Source: UPXZ01 sp047973025 (GTDB lineage: Bacteria; Bacteroidota; Bacteroidia; Bacteroidales; Paludibacteraceae). Taken from it: 26,161 bases of DNA. How positions within the stretch are numbered: the first letter of the stretch is position 1; each line of letters starts with the position of its first letter. This document shows, piece by piece, positions 14,552 to 22,872 of this stretch. Where the stretch lies: contig JBKEBE010000085.1 of assembly GCA_047973025.1 (NCBI GenBank), positions 1 to 26,161 on the forward strand, given 5' to 3'. The notes under the pieces were generated by a model. It was not told the origin of the DNA and made no database searches. It was given only the letters and a program-made list of their open reading frames with translations. A program made the position numbers and the translations under genes.

Positions 14552-15089
14552 AGATTTTGGCTATCGCGGTATATGGAAGTCCTTTAGATAACTGTTCGAG
14601 TACCTGGGTTTCTCTGTCGGTAAATTGTATTTTTGTTTGGGTGTCGTCGATTTCCGGAGTTAGTGGCGAACGTAGCAAGTTTAGTGTTTTTAGTGCAATG
14701 GAAGGCGTCATAGCGGCGCCTCCTTTCATTGTTTGGACAATGGCATCGTAGAGTGCTTGTGGAGAGGCGTCTTTTAGCAGATAACCGTCTGCACCGCCTT
14801 GTATGGCGTTGAAGATATTTTTGTCATCATCAAAAACGGTAAGAACAATAATTTTTATCTGCGGGTATTTCTGTTTGACCCGCGTGGTAGTTTCGATTCC
14901 GTTTAGTTTGGGCATTTCGATGTCCATCAAGATGATGTCTGTCCGATGGTTTCTGCCAAGTTTGTCCATACATTCCAATCCATTGGTGGCAGTAAAGATG
15001 ATGTTTATATCATCAAAAAAAGAAAGTTTTTCCTTCACGCTTTTTATTAGGAAATAATTGTCTTCTATAATGGCTGTATGTATTTTCAT
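14493..15089 (-). CDS. NarL/FixJ-family response regulator with a broken DNA-binding domain
   Basis: The protein is 198 residues as read. The receiver domain (about 1-120) is complete: acidic pair E9/D10, phospho-acceptor D56 in ILMDIEMPKLNG, T84 and K106 in YLLKDAS. The output domain starts normally (FTDRETQVLEQLSKGLPYTAIAK), but after IAK the frame runs into an unrelated tail (IYSPKIHRKHLSKTASPLQD). The expected sequence continues in another frame (see 14456-14551). By comparison with the usual spacing, about 17 nt coding the turn and the start of the recognition helix are missing near 14552. As written, the protein can be phosphorylated but should not bind DNA. It lies 39 nt after its sensor kinase, in the same operon. 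Real mutation and sequence error are both possible. Confidence 0.85.
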   Translation of the reverse strand: MKIHTAIIEDNYFLIKSVKEKLSFFDDINIIFTATNGLECMDKLGRNHRTDIILMDIEMPKLNGIETTTRVKQKYPQIKIIVLTVFDDDKNIFNAIQGGADGYLLKDASPQALYDAIVQTMKGGAAMTPSIALKTLNLLRSPLTPEIDDTQTKIQFTDRETQVLEQLSKGLPYTAIAKIYSPKIHRKHLSKTASPLQD

Positions 15090-15128
15090 CTGCTTGAGAA
15101 GCTAATTTGTTTGGGTTCAAAAAAAATT

Positions 15129-17078
15129 TTAGATTGTATCAGCGACAAATTCTACCGTAGTGCCTTTTCCCGACGCGGACTCTAATAGCAGTTCACTGCC
15201 TAATTCCGACGCTCTTTTACGCATATTCATCAATCCGTTGCCTTGATGCTCATCTTTTTCCAAAAAACCAATGCCGTTATCCGCTATTCGGAATCGAACG
15301 GAATTATGCTCTTTACCAATAGTGATGTTGATGTCTTCTGCTTCAGCGTGTTTAAGGGCGTTGTTAGTCGCTTCTTGGATGATGCGAAATGTATTTAATC
15401 CATTTAATCCCGTAAATTTTACATGCGCGCGAATCGTCTCATCAGACTCGACGGATATTTGAATATCGGGGTTTGCTTGTCTGGCTTTCTCGATAAAGTT
15501 GGTCGTTCGGGTAAGTAAATCCTGCAAGGTTATTTCGGATTTATTCATTGCCCAGATGGTGTCTCTAAGTTCTTGAATGGTTTCTTTGGCAAAAATTGCA
15601 ATATCGTCTAATTTTTGGGTTAGTGGATTCTGCTTGTCTGCAACGTAATATTTGATGGTATCGATGGCTGAAATAATAAAGGTTAGTTGGGCACCAATGT
15701 TATCGTGTAAATCTCTGGAGATATTGACTCTTTGTTCTTGCAATTTGTTTTGTGCGTCAATTTTTTCCAAAGCCAATTTCATTTCGCTCTCTTGCTGTTG
15801 TTGATTATTTTTCAGCAGTTGTTGTTTGTACAATAGGAACCCGATTAGGGCTATGATGATAACTAATGACGATAATCCGGATATCCACAGATTCCTGTTT
15901 TTTAATTCGAGTTGATGGGATGCAATTTTAGTATTTTGCTCTAACAATTGTTTTTCTTTTTCGGCAGTTTCGTATTGAATGGTTAGTTCGTTGATTTGTT
16001 TTGCTTTCTCGATTGACAACCGTTTTTGCTCATTTTGGTTGTATTGCTCGAAATAAGCGAGAGATGTTTTATAATCCCCGACCTTTATATACAACTCGTG
16101 TAAGCGGAGATACGCTTCCGACAGAAAAACGGGTTGATCTGTCTGTTGTAAATCTTCTAAGACTTTTTTTAGAACGGTTTCGGCTTTCTTGATTTCTCCC
16201 TTTTCCAAATAAATTTTTCCAAGGTTGATGATGGTAACATAGCGTTTTCTACTATTATCTTCTAATGCTAGCAGGGTGTATTTTTCGGCAAGGTCTAATT
16301 TCCCCAATTTAGTATAGGTGTTTCCTAAATTGGAATACCACGTGTGAAGAAAAATAGAATTGGGCTTCTTTTTAAAGCGGGTAATCGCTTTAAGGTTGTA
16401 AAGCACCGCCTTATCATAATCTTTCAGTTCGTCATAAGCAATGCCAATTAAACCGTAGGCGCGTCCGATATAATCTTCGTTTTTTACCCCTTCCAGTTTG
16501 AGACCTCGCCGGTACCATTCGATTGCTTTGTGATAATCGCCCATGCGGTCGTAGGTATAGCCAATCTGAAGCATAGCATCCAGCTCTTTGTCCTTGACCG
16601 AAAGTTTTCTAAATATAGCCAATTCGCGATAACCTACTTGTAGTGCTTTTTGGTATTGCCCCTTGTTGCCGAGAAGAATATTTTTAAGGTGCAACACATT
16701 CCCGGCAATGGTGTCATTGGCACCGTATAACAATTGAAAAGCCGTATCCAAATGCAAAGACTGTTCGGTGTCCTTCTGCAAAAAACGGTAAAATAAGGCT
16801 TTTTCAAAATGGGCTTTACCTTTCATCTCATTTGAACGCGCTACTTGTACAGATTGTGTTAGAAGCACCAACGTTGTATCTAAATTGGTCGCAGCTGTTA
16901 AATGACTTAGTGCGATTAAGGTTGCGGATTTTTTGTCGTCGGATTTTGTTTGTATGACGTGCTGTAAACTGTCAATTTTTGACAAATGCAACTGAGCGGG
17001 TACGGAAATCCGGATAGTTAGTAGGAATAAAAAGATAAGACGAAATCTCATTGAATAAAAAGTTATAGAATTTACCAA
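15129..17078 (-). CDS. TPR-containing sensor histidine kinase (HisKA_3 type)
   Basis: This kinase is expected to phosphorylate the regulator encoded 39 nt downstream. The 649 residues read: signal peptide (MRFRLIFLFLLTIRISVPAQ, from M10); at least five tetratricopeptide repeats in the periplasm (about 168-345, for example YDRMGDYHKAIEWYRRGL); a coiled coil; one membrane helix (about 397-417); a second coiled coil (about 420-450); the HisKA_3 dimerisation domain with phospho-acceptor H458 in SRDLHDNIGAQLT; and a C-terminal ATPase domain with NNALKHAEA, IADNGIGF and GNGLMNMRKRA. The frame begins at 17078, but the ATG at 17051 (M10) gives a cleaner signal peptide and may be the true start. The input signal is unknown, and the TPR part suggests protein or peptide binding. 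Confidence 0.93.
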   Translation of the reverse strand: MVNSITFYSMRFRLIFLFLLTIRISVPAQLHLSKIDSLQHVIQTKSDDKKSATLIALSHLTAATNLDTTLVLLTQSVQVARSNEMKGKAHFEKALFYRFLQKDTEQSLHLDTAFQLLYGANDTIAGNVLHLKNILLGNKGQYQKALQVGYRELAIFRKLSVKDKELDAMLQIGYTYDRMGDYHKAIEWYRRGLKLEGVKNEDYIGRAYGLIGIAYDELKDYDKAVLYNLKAITRFKKKPNSIFLHTWYSNLGNTYTKLGKLDLAEKYTLLALEDNSRKRYVTIINLGKIYLEKGEIKKAETVLKKVLEDLQQTDQPVFLSEAYLRLHELYIKVGDYKTSLAYFEQYNQNEQKRLSIEKAKQINELTIQYETAEKEKQLLEQNTKIASHQLELKNRNLWISGLSSLVIIIALIGFLLYKQQLLKNNQQQQESEMKLALEKIDAQNKLQEQRVNISRDLHDNIGAQLTFIISAIDTIKYYVADKQNPLTQKLDDIAIFAKETIQELRDTIWAMNKSEITLQDLLTRTTNFIEKARQANPDIQISVESDETIRAHVKFTGLNGLNTFRIIQEATNNALKHAEAEDINITIGKEHNSVRFRIADNGIGFLEKDEHQGNGLMNMRKRASELGSELLLESASGKGTTVEFVADTI

Positions 17079-17222
17079 CCGTTTTTTTCCTATAAAAAAA
17101 TCGATGCATAGAAATTTGTCTGTATATAGAATATTCTTTGGTAAAGTTCTTTCGTTTTATACTAAAATGAATTTTCGTGGAAAAATGTTTGAATTGAATG
17201 TGTTTTTTTAGTTTTCCGAATG

Positions 17223-17567
17223 TTATAAATGTAATCTTAGCAGATCTAAATCTGAGCGTAATAAATTGTGTAGATGATCTGTAAGTTGCTTGTTGCAAAT
17301 GGAATGAGTTCCTGAGGCATTGATGTTGTTGCGTAATTTTTCTTCCAATTGCTTTTGTTTTTCTTCAAGGACAGTACTTATTTCGTCATTTAGCTTTGCG
17401 TAATCCACAGCATTTTTCTCAAAACGTTTTTGAGCAGTCGTTACAATATTTTCGTAAAAATCGGTATCAGACATGTGGTTGTTCACGTTGAAATAGCATC
17501 GAAGTACCTTTATCAGTATCCACAGCAGATAAATGATTAGGATAAATAGGCATGCAAGGGCTATCAT
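17223..17567 (-). CDS. Small membrane-anchored coiled-coil protein, unknown function
   Basis: The 114-residue protein has one strongly hydrophobic N-terminal helix (about 1-23), then a charged helical part. This part includes a likely coiled coil (about 50-80, with KLNDEISTVLEEKQKQLEEK) and a C-terminal helix ending in LRSDLDLLRLHL. I do not recognise the family. A GGAG sequence lies about 12 nt before the ATG, which supports the start. It lies upstream of and in the same direction as the sensor kinase, with about 145 nt between, so it might be co-transcribed with the two-component pair. It could be a chance frame, but the composition and the helix layout favour a real gene. Confidence 0.5.
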   Translation of the reverse strand: MIALACLFILIIYLLWILIKVLRCYFNVNNHMSDTDFYENIVTTAQKRFEKNAVDYAKLNDEISTVLEEKQKQLEEKLRNNINASGTHSICNKQLTDHLHNLLRSDLDLLRLHL

Positions 17568-17717
17568 GATACTATAATCTCCTATTCTTTTTTTCGTAGT
17601 AACATAAGCTATCTAACAACAGCCAACTCTAAATGCCTAAACACATTATTCTATATAAAAATAAGTTACCGGAGTGCTCCACAAAGGTTTCAAACAAAAA
17701 AAACTATTTTGTCCGAG

Positions 17718-17957
17718 ATGGATTATTACCAGATTGTCTATGTTCGTGAGAAAGACATTGACGTAGCCCCTTGTGTTACAAAGAAAAGACAACTACCGAG
17801 AATGAATGACGTGTTTGAAGAAAATAAGTTTCATCTTTTGCAAGAATATGCGTTTTTAGGTAAACAAACAAAACTTATAAACAACAAGACATTACTTATT
17901 TCTCTATCATTGACAGATTGTCAAGGCACGTTTTCAACACTAAACGTTACTCATTGA
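17718..17957 (+). CDS. Possible small protein, weakly supported
   Basis: From the ATG at 17718 the frame gives 79 residues starting MDYYQIVYVREKDID (a TTG at 17709 would add three). No domain, signal peptide or membrane helix is visible and I do not recognise it. It overlaps the last 11 nt of the T9SS cargo gene on the other strand. No promoter of the TAnnTTTG form was seen. It may be the end of a decayed gene or chance. Confidence 0.2.
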   Translation: MDYYQIVYVREKDIDVAPCVTKKRQLPRMNDVFEENKFHLLQEYAFLGKQTKLINNKTLLISLSLTDCQGTFSTLNVTH

Positions 17958-19275
17958 TTACCTTAGTTATAGATGTGTGATTTTGTTCCGATATTTCTAA
18001 AAAATAAATACCCGGTTGAGAATTAATTTTTAATTCAATGTGATAATTTGAAACGTTTGTTACCTTCCACATCTCTTGTCCAAATACATTTCGAAGAATG
18101 ATGGTTCTGTTGTTAAGTTTTATGTCCTTCGCAAATTCAACCTGAAAATTACCTTTTGTCGGATTCGGATATACATGAATCAAATTTTTACTGAATCGAT
18201 TCTCCGTAACTCCCGTTGCTCCCATTTCGTAAATTCTCACGTGTCCGGCTTCGTTCTTAAATGAGTCTCCTTCAACGGCATCGTTCTGAATAGCTCCAAT
18301 GGCTACAGTATTGGCATCCGGCATTGAAACGGAATGTCCCGACTGAACTTGAATTGCTTCGCCATCTATACTAACGCCTGTTTGCACCCAGTTTGTGCCA
18401 TCCCATTCAAATATACGTACATGTCCGGCTTGTGCGAAACTACCGTCGTTGTCCTTTGCTCCAATGGCAATGGTATTCTCATCCGGCATATCCATCGAAT
18501 TTCCCGAGTAATCGCCCGCGTTTTCTCCAGATATTGGTGCTCCCTTTATTGCCCAAGTTGTACCGTTCCATTCAAAAACCCGAACCATACCTACGTTCCC
18601 TGTGGTGCTTCCCTGCGTTACAACTCCTATCACATTTTCGGAAGGCATTTTCACTATACCGCCGGTATAGCTAAACATCGAACCGGTTATCGGTAAACCC
18701 CTTGCCACCCAATCGGTTCCGCCCCGGTCGAAAACCTTAACCTGCCCCGAAAACAGCCCTACAGTATCAAACCAAGAAGCTCCTACACCCACTGTATTGG
18801 CATTGGGCATACTAACCGAAGTTCCAAACATACCGCCAAAAAAGCCGGGTGTTACACTACCTTGTAACGTACTTCCTTTCTGAATCCAGCTTGTACCGTC
18901 CCATTGGAATATTTTCACTTGTCCGGCATCGGTATCTCCATTATCGTTTTGCGGAGCACCTATGGCAAGTGTGTTCGCATCAGGCATTGAAACTGTGCCA
19001 CCGAATAAGTCGCCGGCAGCCTCTCCGTCAAAGTCTACCCCTTTTTGTGTCCAAGCTGAGCCTGACCAAGCATACACTCTAACTTGACCGGAACTTTCTC
19101 CATTTGCATTGTTTTCGGGAGCACCTATCGCTACTGTATTGGCATCGGGCATACTTACCGAAGAGCCTGACTTGTCGCCGGTTGCTTCGCCGTCTATGTC
19201 GTTGCCTTTTTGAGTCTGAGAAAAAGCAAAACTGCTTGATAGCAATAATACCAAGAAAAATATCGTTTTTTTCAT
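17947..19275 (-). CDS. T9SS-sorted secreted protein with six FG-GAP-like repeats
   Basis: The 442-residue protein has a signal peptide (about 1-19, MKKTIFFLVLLLSSSFAFS) and then six repeats of about 55-60 residues (about 22-350). Each contains a QKG-x-(I/F)-DGE start, a central SVSMPDANTVAIGA block and an end of the form GQVRVYAWSGSAW. This is the pattern of FG-GAP-like beta-propeller proteins. The third and fourth repeats are the most diverged. After a linker, residues 369-442 form a T9SS type A sorting domain (VYPNPTKGNF, then FGQEMW, ending GIYFLEISEQNHTSITKVI). It should be exported by Sec and then carried to the cell surface or medium by the type IX system. It lies downstream of a second T9SS cargo gene on the same strand, 64 nt away. 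Confidence 0.88.
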   Translation of the reverse strand: MKKTIFFLVLLLSSSFAFSQTQKGNDIDGEATGDKSGSSVSMPDANTVAIGAPENNANGESSGQVRVYAWSGSAWTQKGVDFDGEAAGDLFGGTVSMPDANTLAIGAPQNDNGDTDAGQVKIFQWDGTSWIQKGSTLQGSVTPGFFGGMFGTSVSMPNANTVGVGASWFDTVGLFSGQVKVFDRGGTDWVARGLPITGSMFSYTGGIVKMPSENVIGVVTQGSTTGNVGMVRVFEWNGTTWAIKGAPISGENAGDYSGNSMDMPDENTIAIGAKDNDGSFAQAGHVRIFEWDGTNWVQTGVSIDGEAIQVQSGHSVSMPDANTVAIGAIQNDAVEGDSFKNEAGHVRIYEMGATGVTENRFSKNLIHVYPNPTKGNFQVEFAKDIKLNNRTIILRNVFGQEMWKVTNVSNYHIELKINSQPGIYFLEISEQNHTSITKVINE

Positions 19276-19339
19276 ACATTAGTCGATTTTAGATTAGTTT
19301 GGTAGTGAAAAAGAATTATTTTTCTAATCGAAAAAAATA

Positions 19340-21037
19340 TTACCGGACAACAAATTTGCTTGTCATAGTTCTGCCATTGGTATTTACTCTCAAGAAGTAG
19401 ATACCCTCTTTCAGCGTGAGGGTTACCGGAGTGTCGGTCGCATAATCCAAAACTCGATAAATCAATCTCCCTTGAATATCCATAACTTCCACATTGGCTC
19501 TCGCATTGGCTTCTAATCCTTTGATATAGAACGTCCCATCTGTGGGGTTCGGATAGGTAGATATAGACAAATTATTGCCGTTTAGCCTGTTCTCCCGAAC
19601 GGATGTGTGTTGACCTTTTTTATTGCCAGATTTTGAGATGATTGAAAGATGTCTCCACGACTTATTATAGGCTTTTATCGTATCAGGCAGTGCCACAATG
19701 TTGTTTTCGTGAAAGGCAGCGGCATAGATGTTTCCCAAGCTGTCGATATCAAGTCCCTTGAATATTATGCCGGTTTGCCATCCGGCTGTGTCATCATACA
19801 CCGAATAGCGATTGAAGGTAATGTTATCAAAATTCAAATCGGTTTTTGCCACAAAGTATCCTTTTTGATATTGTGAAACGCCGCCTTTGAATGCGATAGT
19901 ATCCATTATCCCGTTTCGTTCTACATATCCGTCTCCATCTGCTCCAAAAGAGAATGCCAACGTGCTGTCTTGCGCTATTTGATAGCTGTAATCCAAGGTG
20001 TTGTTGTAGTTTAGATGATTGATCATTTTCAGCGTGGAGTCTAATCGTACGGCTACGTTGAATTTGTAAACTTGCCCTATCGTAGGTCTTTTTACCGTAT
20101 CGTTTCCTATGTAAATTTCAGTGTCATTGTTGTATTTTAAGAAAACTGTCCACGATTTATCTTTGGGATGATACAGTGTATTGAGGATGTCAAAATAGGT
20201 GTTTTTACTTTTTATTTCAATGCTTTCTGTGGAAGTGGTAACCGTGTTGGTGTTTAAATCTAACGTTCTTACCCTGTAGGCTTGTTTAGGAGTCCAACCG
20301 ACGTACGTTGTTACGGATACAAAACTTTTGATTTCACGATTTACCAATTGATTTACGGTTTGGCTGGAAAGAATGTTGTTGATTCCGAAACTATAGTTTT
20401 TTACGGTTCCATCCGCCTTGTTGAGTGTAAGATATGCGTACCCTCGAGAAAAAGTGCCGGATATATTCAAGGTTTGCAACGTAACTCCATCGTATATTTG
20501 ATCTCCATTAACAGCGGCGTATGCCAATACCAGATCGCTATTCCCATCGAAAAAAAGTGTTGTTCCTTCAATTCTTCCCAAATTTCTTGACCATTTTAGA
20601 TTCCCGTTATTTGCATCCAGACAAATAAAAAAGGTTTCGGAGTTATTGCTTGACGCAGTTGTAAAAGTATTGGGAGGGAAAGTTAGTGAATTGATAAATT
20701 GACCGACAATATAAACGCTACTTGAATCTACTAACACTTGATGAACTCCTCCGGTAGGTGTATCAAAATATTCTTTTTTCCACACGTAGGCAAGTGTATC
20801 ATTCATTTTGCCGGCTATAAATGCGTGTTTTTTTGCAGAACCAATTTCATATCCGTAGCCCGAGTAATACACATTGCCTTTGGTGTCGGCTTGTATGCCA
20901 CATACCTCATTGGTAGTACCATGAAATACTCTGGATGTGTAATCCCAATAAGTAATGGTGTCCGATTGAGTCATAGCATTAATATTGACACTAATGCTGA
21001 CAATGGTTATTGTTAAGAGTGTAAGTTTTCTGTTCAT
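19340..21037 (-). CDS. T9SS-sorted secreted protein, beta-propeller-like, unknown ligand
   Basis: The 565-residue protein has a signal peptide (about 1-21, MNRKLTLLTITIVSISVNINA). A large beta-rich body (about 30-480) follows, with repeated strand patterns such as ADTKGNVYYSGYG, VDSSSVYIVGQF and IDSLGNIYAAAF. These resemble the SBBP/PQQ-like blade repeats of secreted beta-propellers. Residues 495-565 are a T9SS type A sorting domain (YPNPTDGTFYIKG, VMDIQGRLIYR, GIYFLRVNTNG, ending SKFVVR). It is expected at the cell surface or outside. I recognise no catalytic motif. It is the first gene of a pair with the FG-GAP-like cargo protein and has a 486-nt region upstream. Confidence 0.85.
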   Translation of the reverse strand: MNRKLTLLTITIVSISVNINAMTQSDTITYWDYTSRVFHGTTNEVCGIQADTKGNVYYSGYGYEIGSAKKHAFIAGKMNDTLAYVWKKEYFDTPTGGVHQVLVDSSSVYIVGQFINSLTFPPNTFTTASSNNSETFFICLDANNGNLKWSRNLGRIEGTTLFFDGNSDLVLAYAAVNGDQIYDGVTLQTLNISGTFSRGYAYLTLNKADGTVKNYSFGINNILSSQTVNQLVNREIKSFVSVTTYVGWTPKQAYRVRTLDLNTNTVTTSTESIEIKSKNTYFDILNTLYHPKDKSWTVFLKYNNDTEIYIGNDTVKRPTIGQVYKFNVAVRLDSTLKMINHLNYNNTLDYSYQIAQDSTLAFSFGADGDGYVERNGIMDTIAFKGGVSQYQKGYFVAKTDLNFDNITFNRYSVYDDTAGWQTGIIFKGLDIDSLGNIYAAAFHENNIVALPDTIKAYNKSWRHLSIISKSGNKKGQHTSVRENRLNGNNLSISTYPNPTDGTFYIKGLEANARANVEVMDIQGRLIYRVLDYATDTPVTLTLKEGIYFLRVNTNGRTMTSKFVVR

Positions 21038-21523
21038 CTGTTTATTATTTTAGTAAGTTGAAAAATAGGTAACGTAAATATTTTTTCCAAATTTTCTTTT
21101 TTCGAGACTATAACTCATTCTTTACTCTTTGAGAAAAAATTTTCCAAGACTCCGTGCATACACAACACACAGATACATAAAAAATACGTTGCAATAATTA
21201 ATATCATTTTGTACTTTGCCGGTTCAATTGATAGAGAATACAATATTACGCGCCAGGGCAATTTTGGACAATAGGGCAAATGCACCATTTTTCACGTTCA
21301 GGTTCCCGTTATTTCAACGAATGGTACAAATTATTCTTCGATTATAAGTTAAGTTATGTTAATATCGGTATGTTGTGAAATTTTAATTAGCTGTTTTATA
21401 GTGCTTTATTTATTTTGGTATAAAAAATCAAACAAATGCAAGGTACTTTGTATTGCATGGTATTATTTGTTTATTTACTTTTGTGCTGTACAAAGAACTA
21501 TAATTTTTTAAAAACGGTTAACT
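21038..21523. other. 486-nt divergent intergenic region
   Basis: This separates the minus-strand T9SS gene from the + strand DUF4870 gene. On the + strand a promoter is visible at 21453-21483. No minus-strand TAnnTTTG element was found for the T9SS pair. No gene, RNA or clear repeat was seen in the rest. Confidence 0.5.
21453..21483 (+). promoter_or_regulatory. Bacteroidota-type promoter upstream of the DUF4870 gene
   Basis: TTG (21453-21455), 20 nt, then TACTTTTG (21476-21483) fit the TTG-N19/21-TAnnTTTG pattern. The start codon at 21524 lies 40 nt downstream. Confidence 0.65.
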
Positions 21524-21919
21524 ATGGAAGATAAATATCAAAATTTAGAGAAACTAAATGACCTCTATCAAAAAGGAATCATTACTGAAGAAGAGTACAA
21601 AGCCGAAAGGGAAAAAATCTTAAACAAAGACAGTCATTCGGTAGTAACCGATAAACAAGTGCAAACCTACAGTTCCCTGATGCACTTATCCCGTTTCGCG
21701 GGTTATATATTACCCGGATTGGGCTTTTTGTCGCCCGTCATCATGTGGGGAATGCGTAGAAACGAGAGTAAATGTATCGACAAAAACGGAAAAATTGTTT
21801 TCAATTGGATGATAAGCTCGTTTATGTATATCGCAGCGATTATTGCCGTTTTCCTTGCCGTAGAAGGCGTCTATTTTCTCCCTGGCAAGTATTGCCGACA
21901 CATATACGCACGAATCTGA
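21524..21919 (+). CDS. SHOCT and DUF4870 domain protein, 5' part of a frameshifted gene
   Basis: The 131-residue frame starts with a SHOCT-type motif (about 6-34, LNDLYQKGIITEEEYKAER). It continues with the first part of a DUF4870 membrane domain (about 50-115: MHLSRFAGYILPGLGFLSP, NGKIVFNWMISSFMY, then a membrane helix AAIIAVFLAVE). The rest of that domain is in another frame (see 21864-22088), and the actual frame ends in an unrelated tail, YFLPGKYCRHIYARI. The function of the family is not known, and the intact proteins are small inner-membrane proteins. It lies 230 nt upstream of the ABC exporter genes, so it could be the first gene of that operon. Confidence 0.75.
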   Translation: MEDKYQNLEKLNDLYQKGIITEEEYKAEREKILNKDSHSVVTDKQVQTYSSLMHLSRFAGYILPGLGFLSPVIMWGMRRNESKCIDKNGKIVFNWMISSFMYIAAIIAVFLAVEGVYFLPGKYCRHIYARI

Positions 21920-22088
21920 ACTTTTCGGACCCATTGGAGGAATCATTGGTGGAGCTATTTTAGCCGGAATCCCGATAATCGCCATCGGCATTATGGATAT
22001 TATTTTTACCATTATCGGTGCTTTGAAAGCCAACGATGGGGTAGTTTGGAACTATCCGTTAAGCATCAAATTTTTCAAAACGGATTAA
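21864..22088 (+). pseudogene. DUF4870 gene, 3' part in the +1 frame
   Basis: In the frame shifted by +1, the sequence from 21864 is open to a TAA at 22086-22088. It codes SIFSLASIADTYTHESELFG, a glycine-rich hydrophobic helix (GGIIGGAILAGIPIIAIGIM), then IFTIIGALKANDGVVWNYPL and the end SIKFFKTD. The ending, a helix then A-x-x-G and YPLSIKF, is the normal C-terminus of DUF4870 proteins. It has no start codon of its own in a suitable place. An extra base, or two missing bases, between about 21864 and 21913 would join it to the 5' part and give one protein of about 187 residues. Confidence 0.75.
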
Positions 22089-22148
22089 ACCCGATCGAAA
22101 AACAAGTCAAACAAATCCGGTAATTTTAACTCAAACAGTTCATTTTTA

Positions 22149-22844
22149 ATGATTCAACTCACCAACATCAACAAAACATACTACACTGAAGCCACATCGC
22201 TCCACGTGCTGAAAGGTATCGACCTGACTATCAACAAGGGCGAGTACGTCTCTATCATGGGATCGTCCGGCTCCGGCAAATCAACTTTACTGAATATTGT
22301 CGGCATACTTGATTCGTATGATACCGGCGAATACCTGCTCAATGATATTTTGATAAAAAATTTATCCGAAAAGCAAGCCGCGTTCTATCGCAACGAATTG
22401 ATTGGATTTGTATTCCAATCGTTCAACCTGATAAACTATAAAAACGCGATGGAGAATGTCGCCCTGCCGTTATATTACAAAAACATCAGTCGAAAAAAAA
22501 GAAACGCCATCGCACTCGAATACTTGGACATGATGGGTCTGAAGGATTGGGCTACACACTATCCGAGTGAAATGTCGGGCGGACAAAAACAGCGTGTGGC
22601 TATCGCCCGAGCGATAATCTCACAGCCCAAAGTTCTCCTTGCCGACGAACCTACCGGAGCGCTGGACAGTAAAACGACTGTGGAAGTAATGGATGTACTA
22701 AAAAACCTGAATCAATCCGGCATTACCACCATCATTGTAACTCACGAACAGTCCGTAGCCGATACGACCGACCGAATCATCCGCATAAAAGACGGAATGA
22801 TTGAAGACCAAATCGAAAATCGGATACCACAGCTTACCCTGTAA
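22149..22844 (+). CDS. ABC transporter ATP-binding protein (MacB/LolD type)
   Basis: The 231-residue nucleotide-binding subunit powers the two permeases that follow. Walker A is GSSGSGKST (38-46), the Q-loop is FVFQSFNL (87-94), the signature is MSGGQKQRV (142-150), and Walker B is VLLADEPTGALD (162-173, with D166/E167). The H-loop is in VTHEQ, near residue 200. It belongs to the branch that energises MacB-, LolD- and FtsE-like systems. The stop is 28 nt before the preferred start of the first permease, so they are probably one operon. The substrate (peptide, antibiotic, lipoprotein or other) cannot be told from this subunit. Confidence 0.95.
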   Translation: MIQLTNINKTYYTEATSLHVLKGIDLTINKGEYVSIMGSSGSGKSTLLNIVGILDSYDTGEYLLNDILIKNLSEKQAAFYRNELIGFVFQSFNLINYKNAMENVALPLYYKNISRKKRNAIALEYLDMMGLKDWATHYPSEMSGGQKQRVAIARAIISQPKVLLADEPTGALDSKTTVEVMDVLKNLNQSGITTIIVTHEQSVADTTDRIIRIKDGMIEDQIENRIPQLTL

Positions 22845-22872
22845 TTTATTCAACCCATTTTCACGTAAAAAA

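Noticed and set aside
18334..18696. Plus-strand frames opposite the FG-GAP-like repeats
   Set aside because: They repeat because the real minus-strand gene repeats. They have no start context or domain.
22801..22872. Upstream extension of the first permease to a TTG start
   Set aside because: It would overlap the ATPase gene and adds residues unlike the family. The ATG at 22873 is better.
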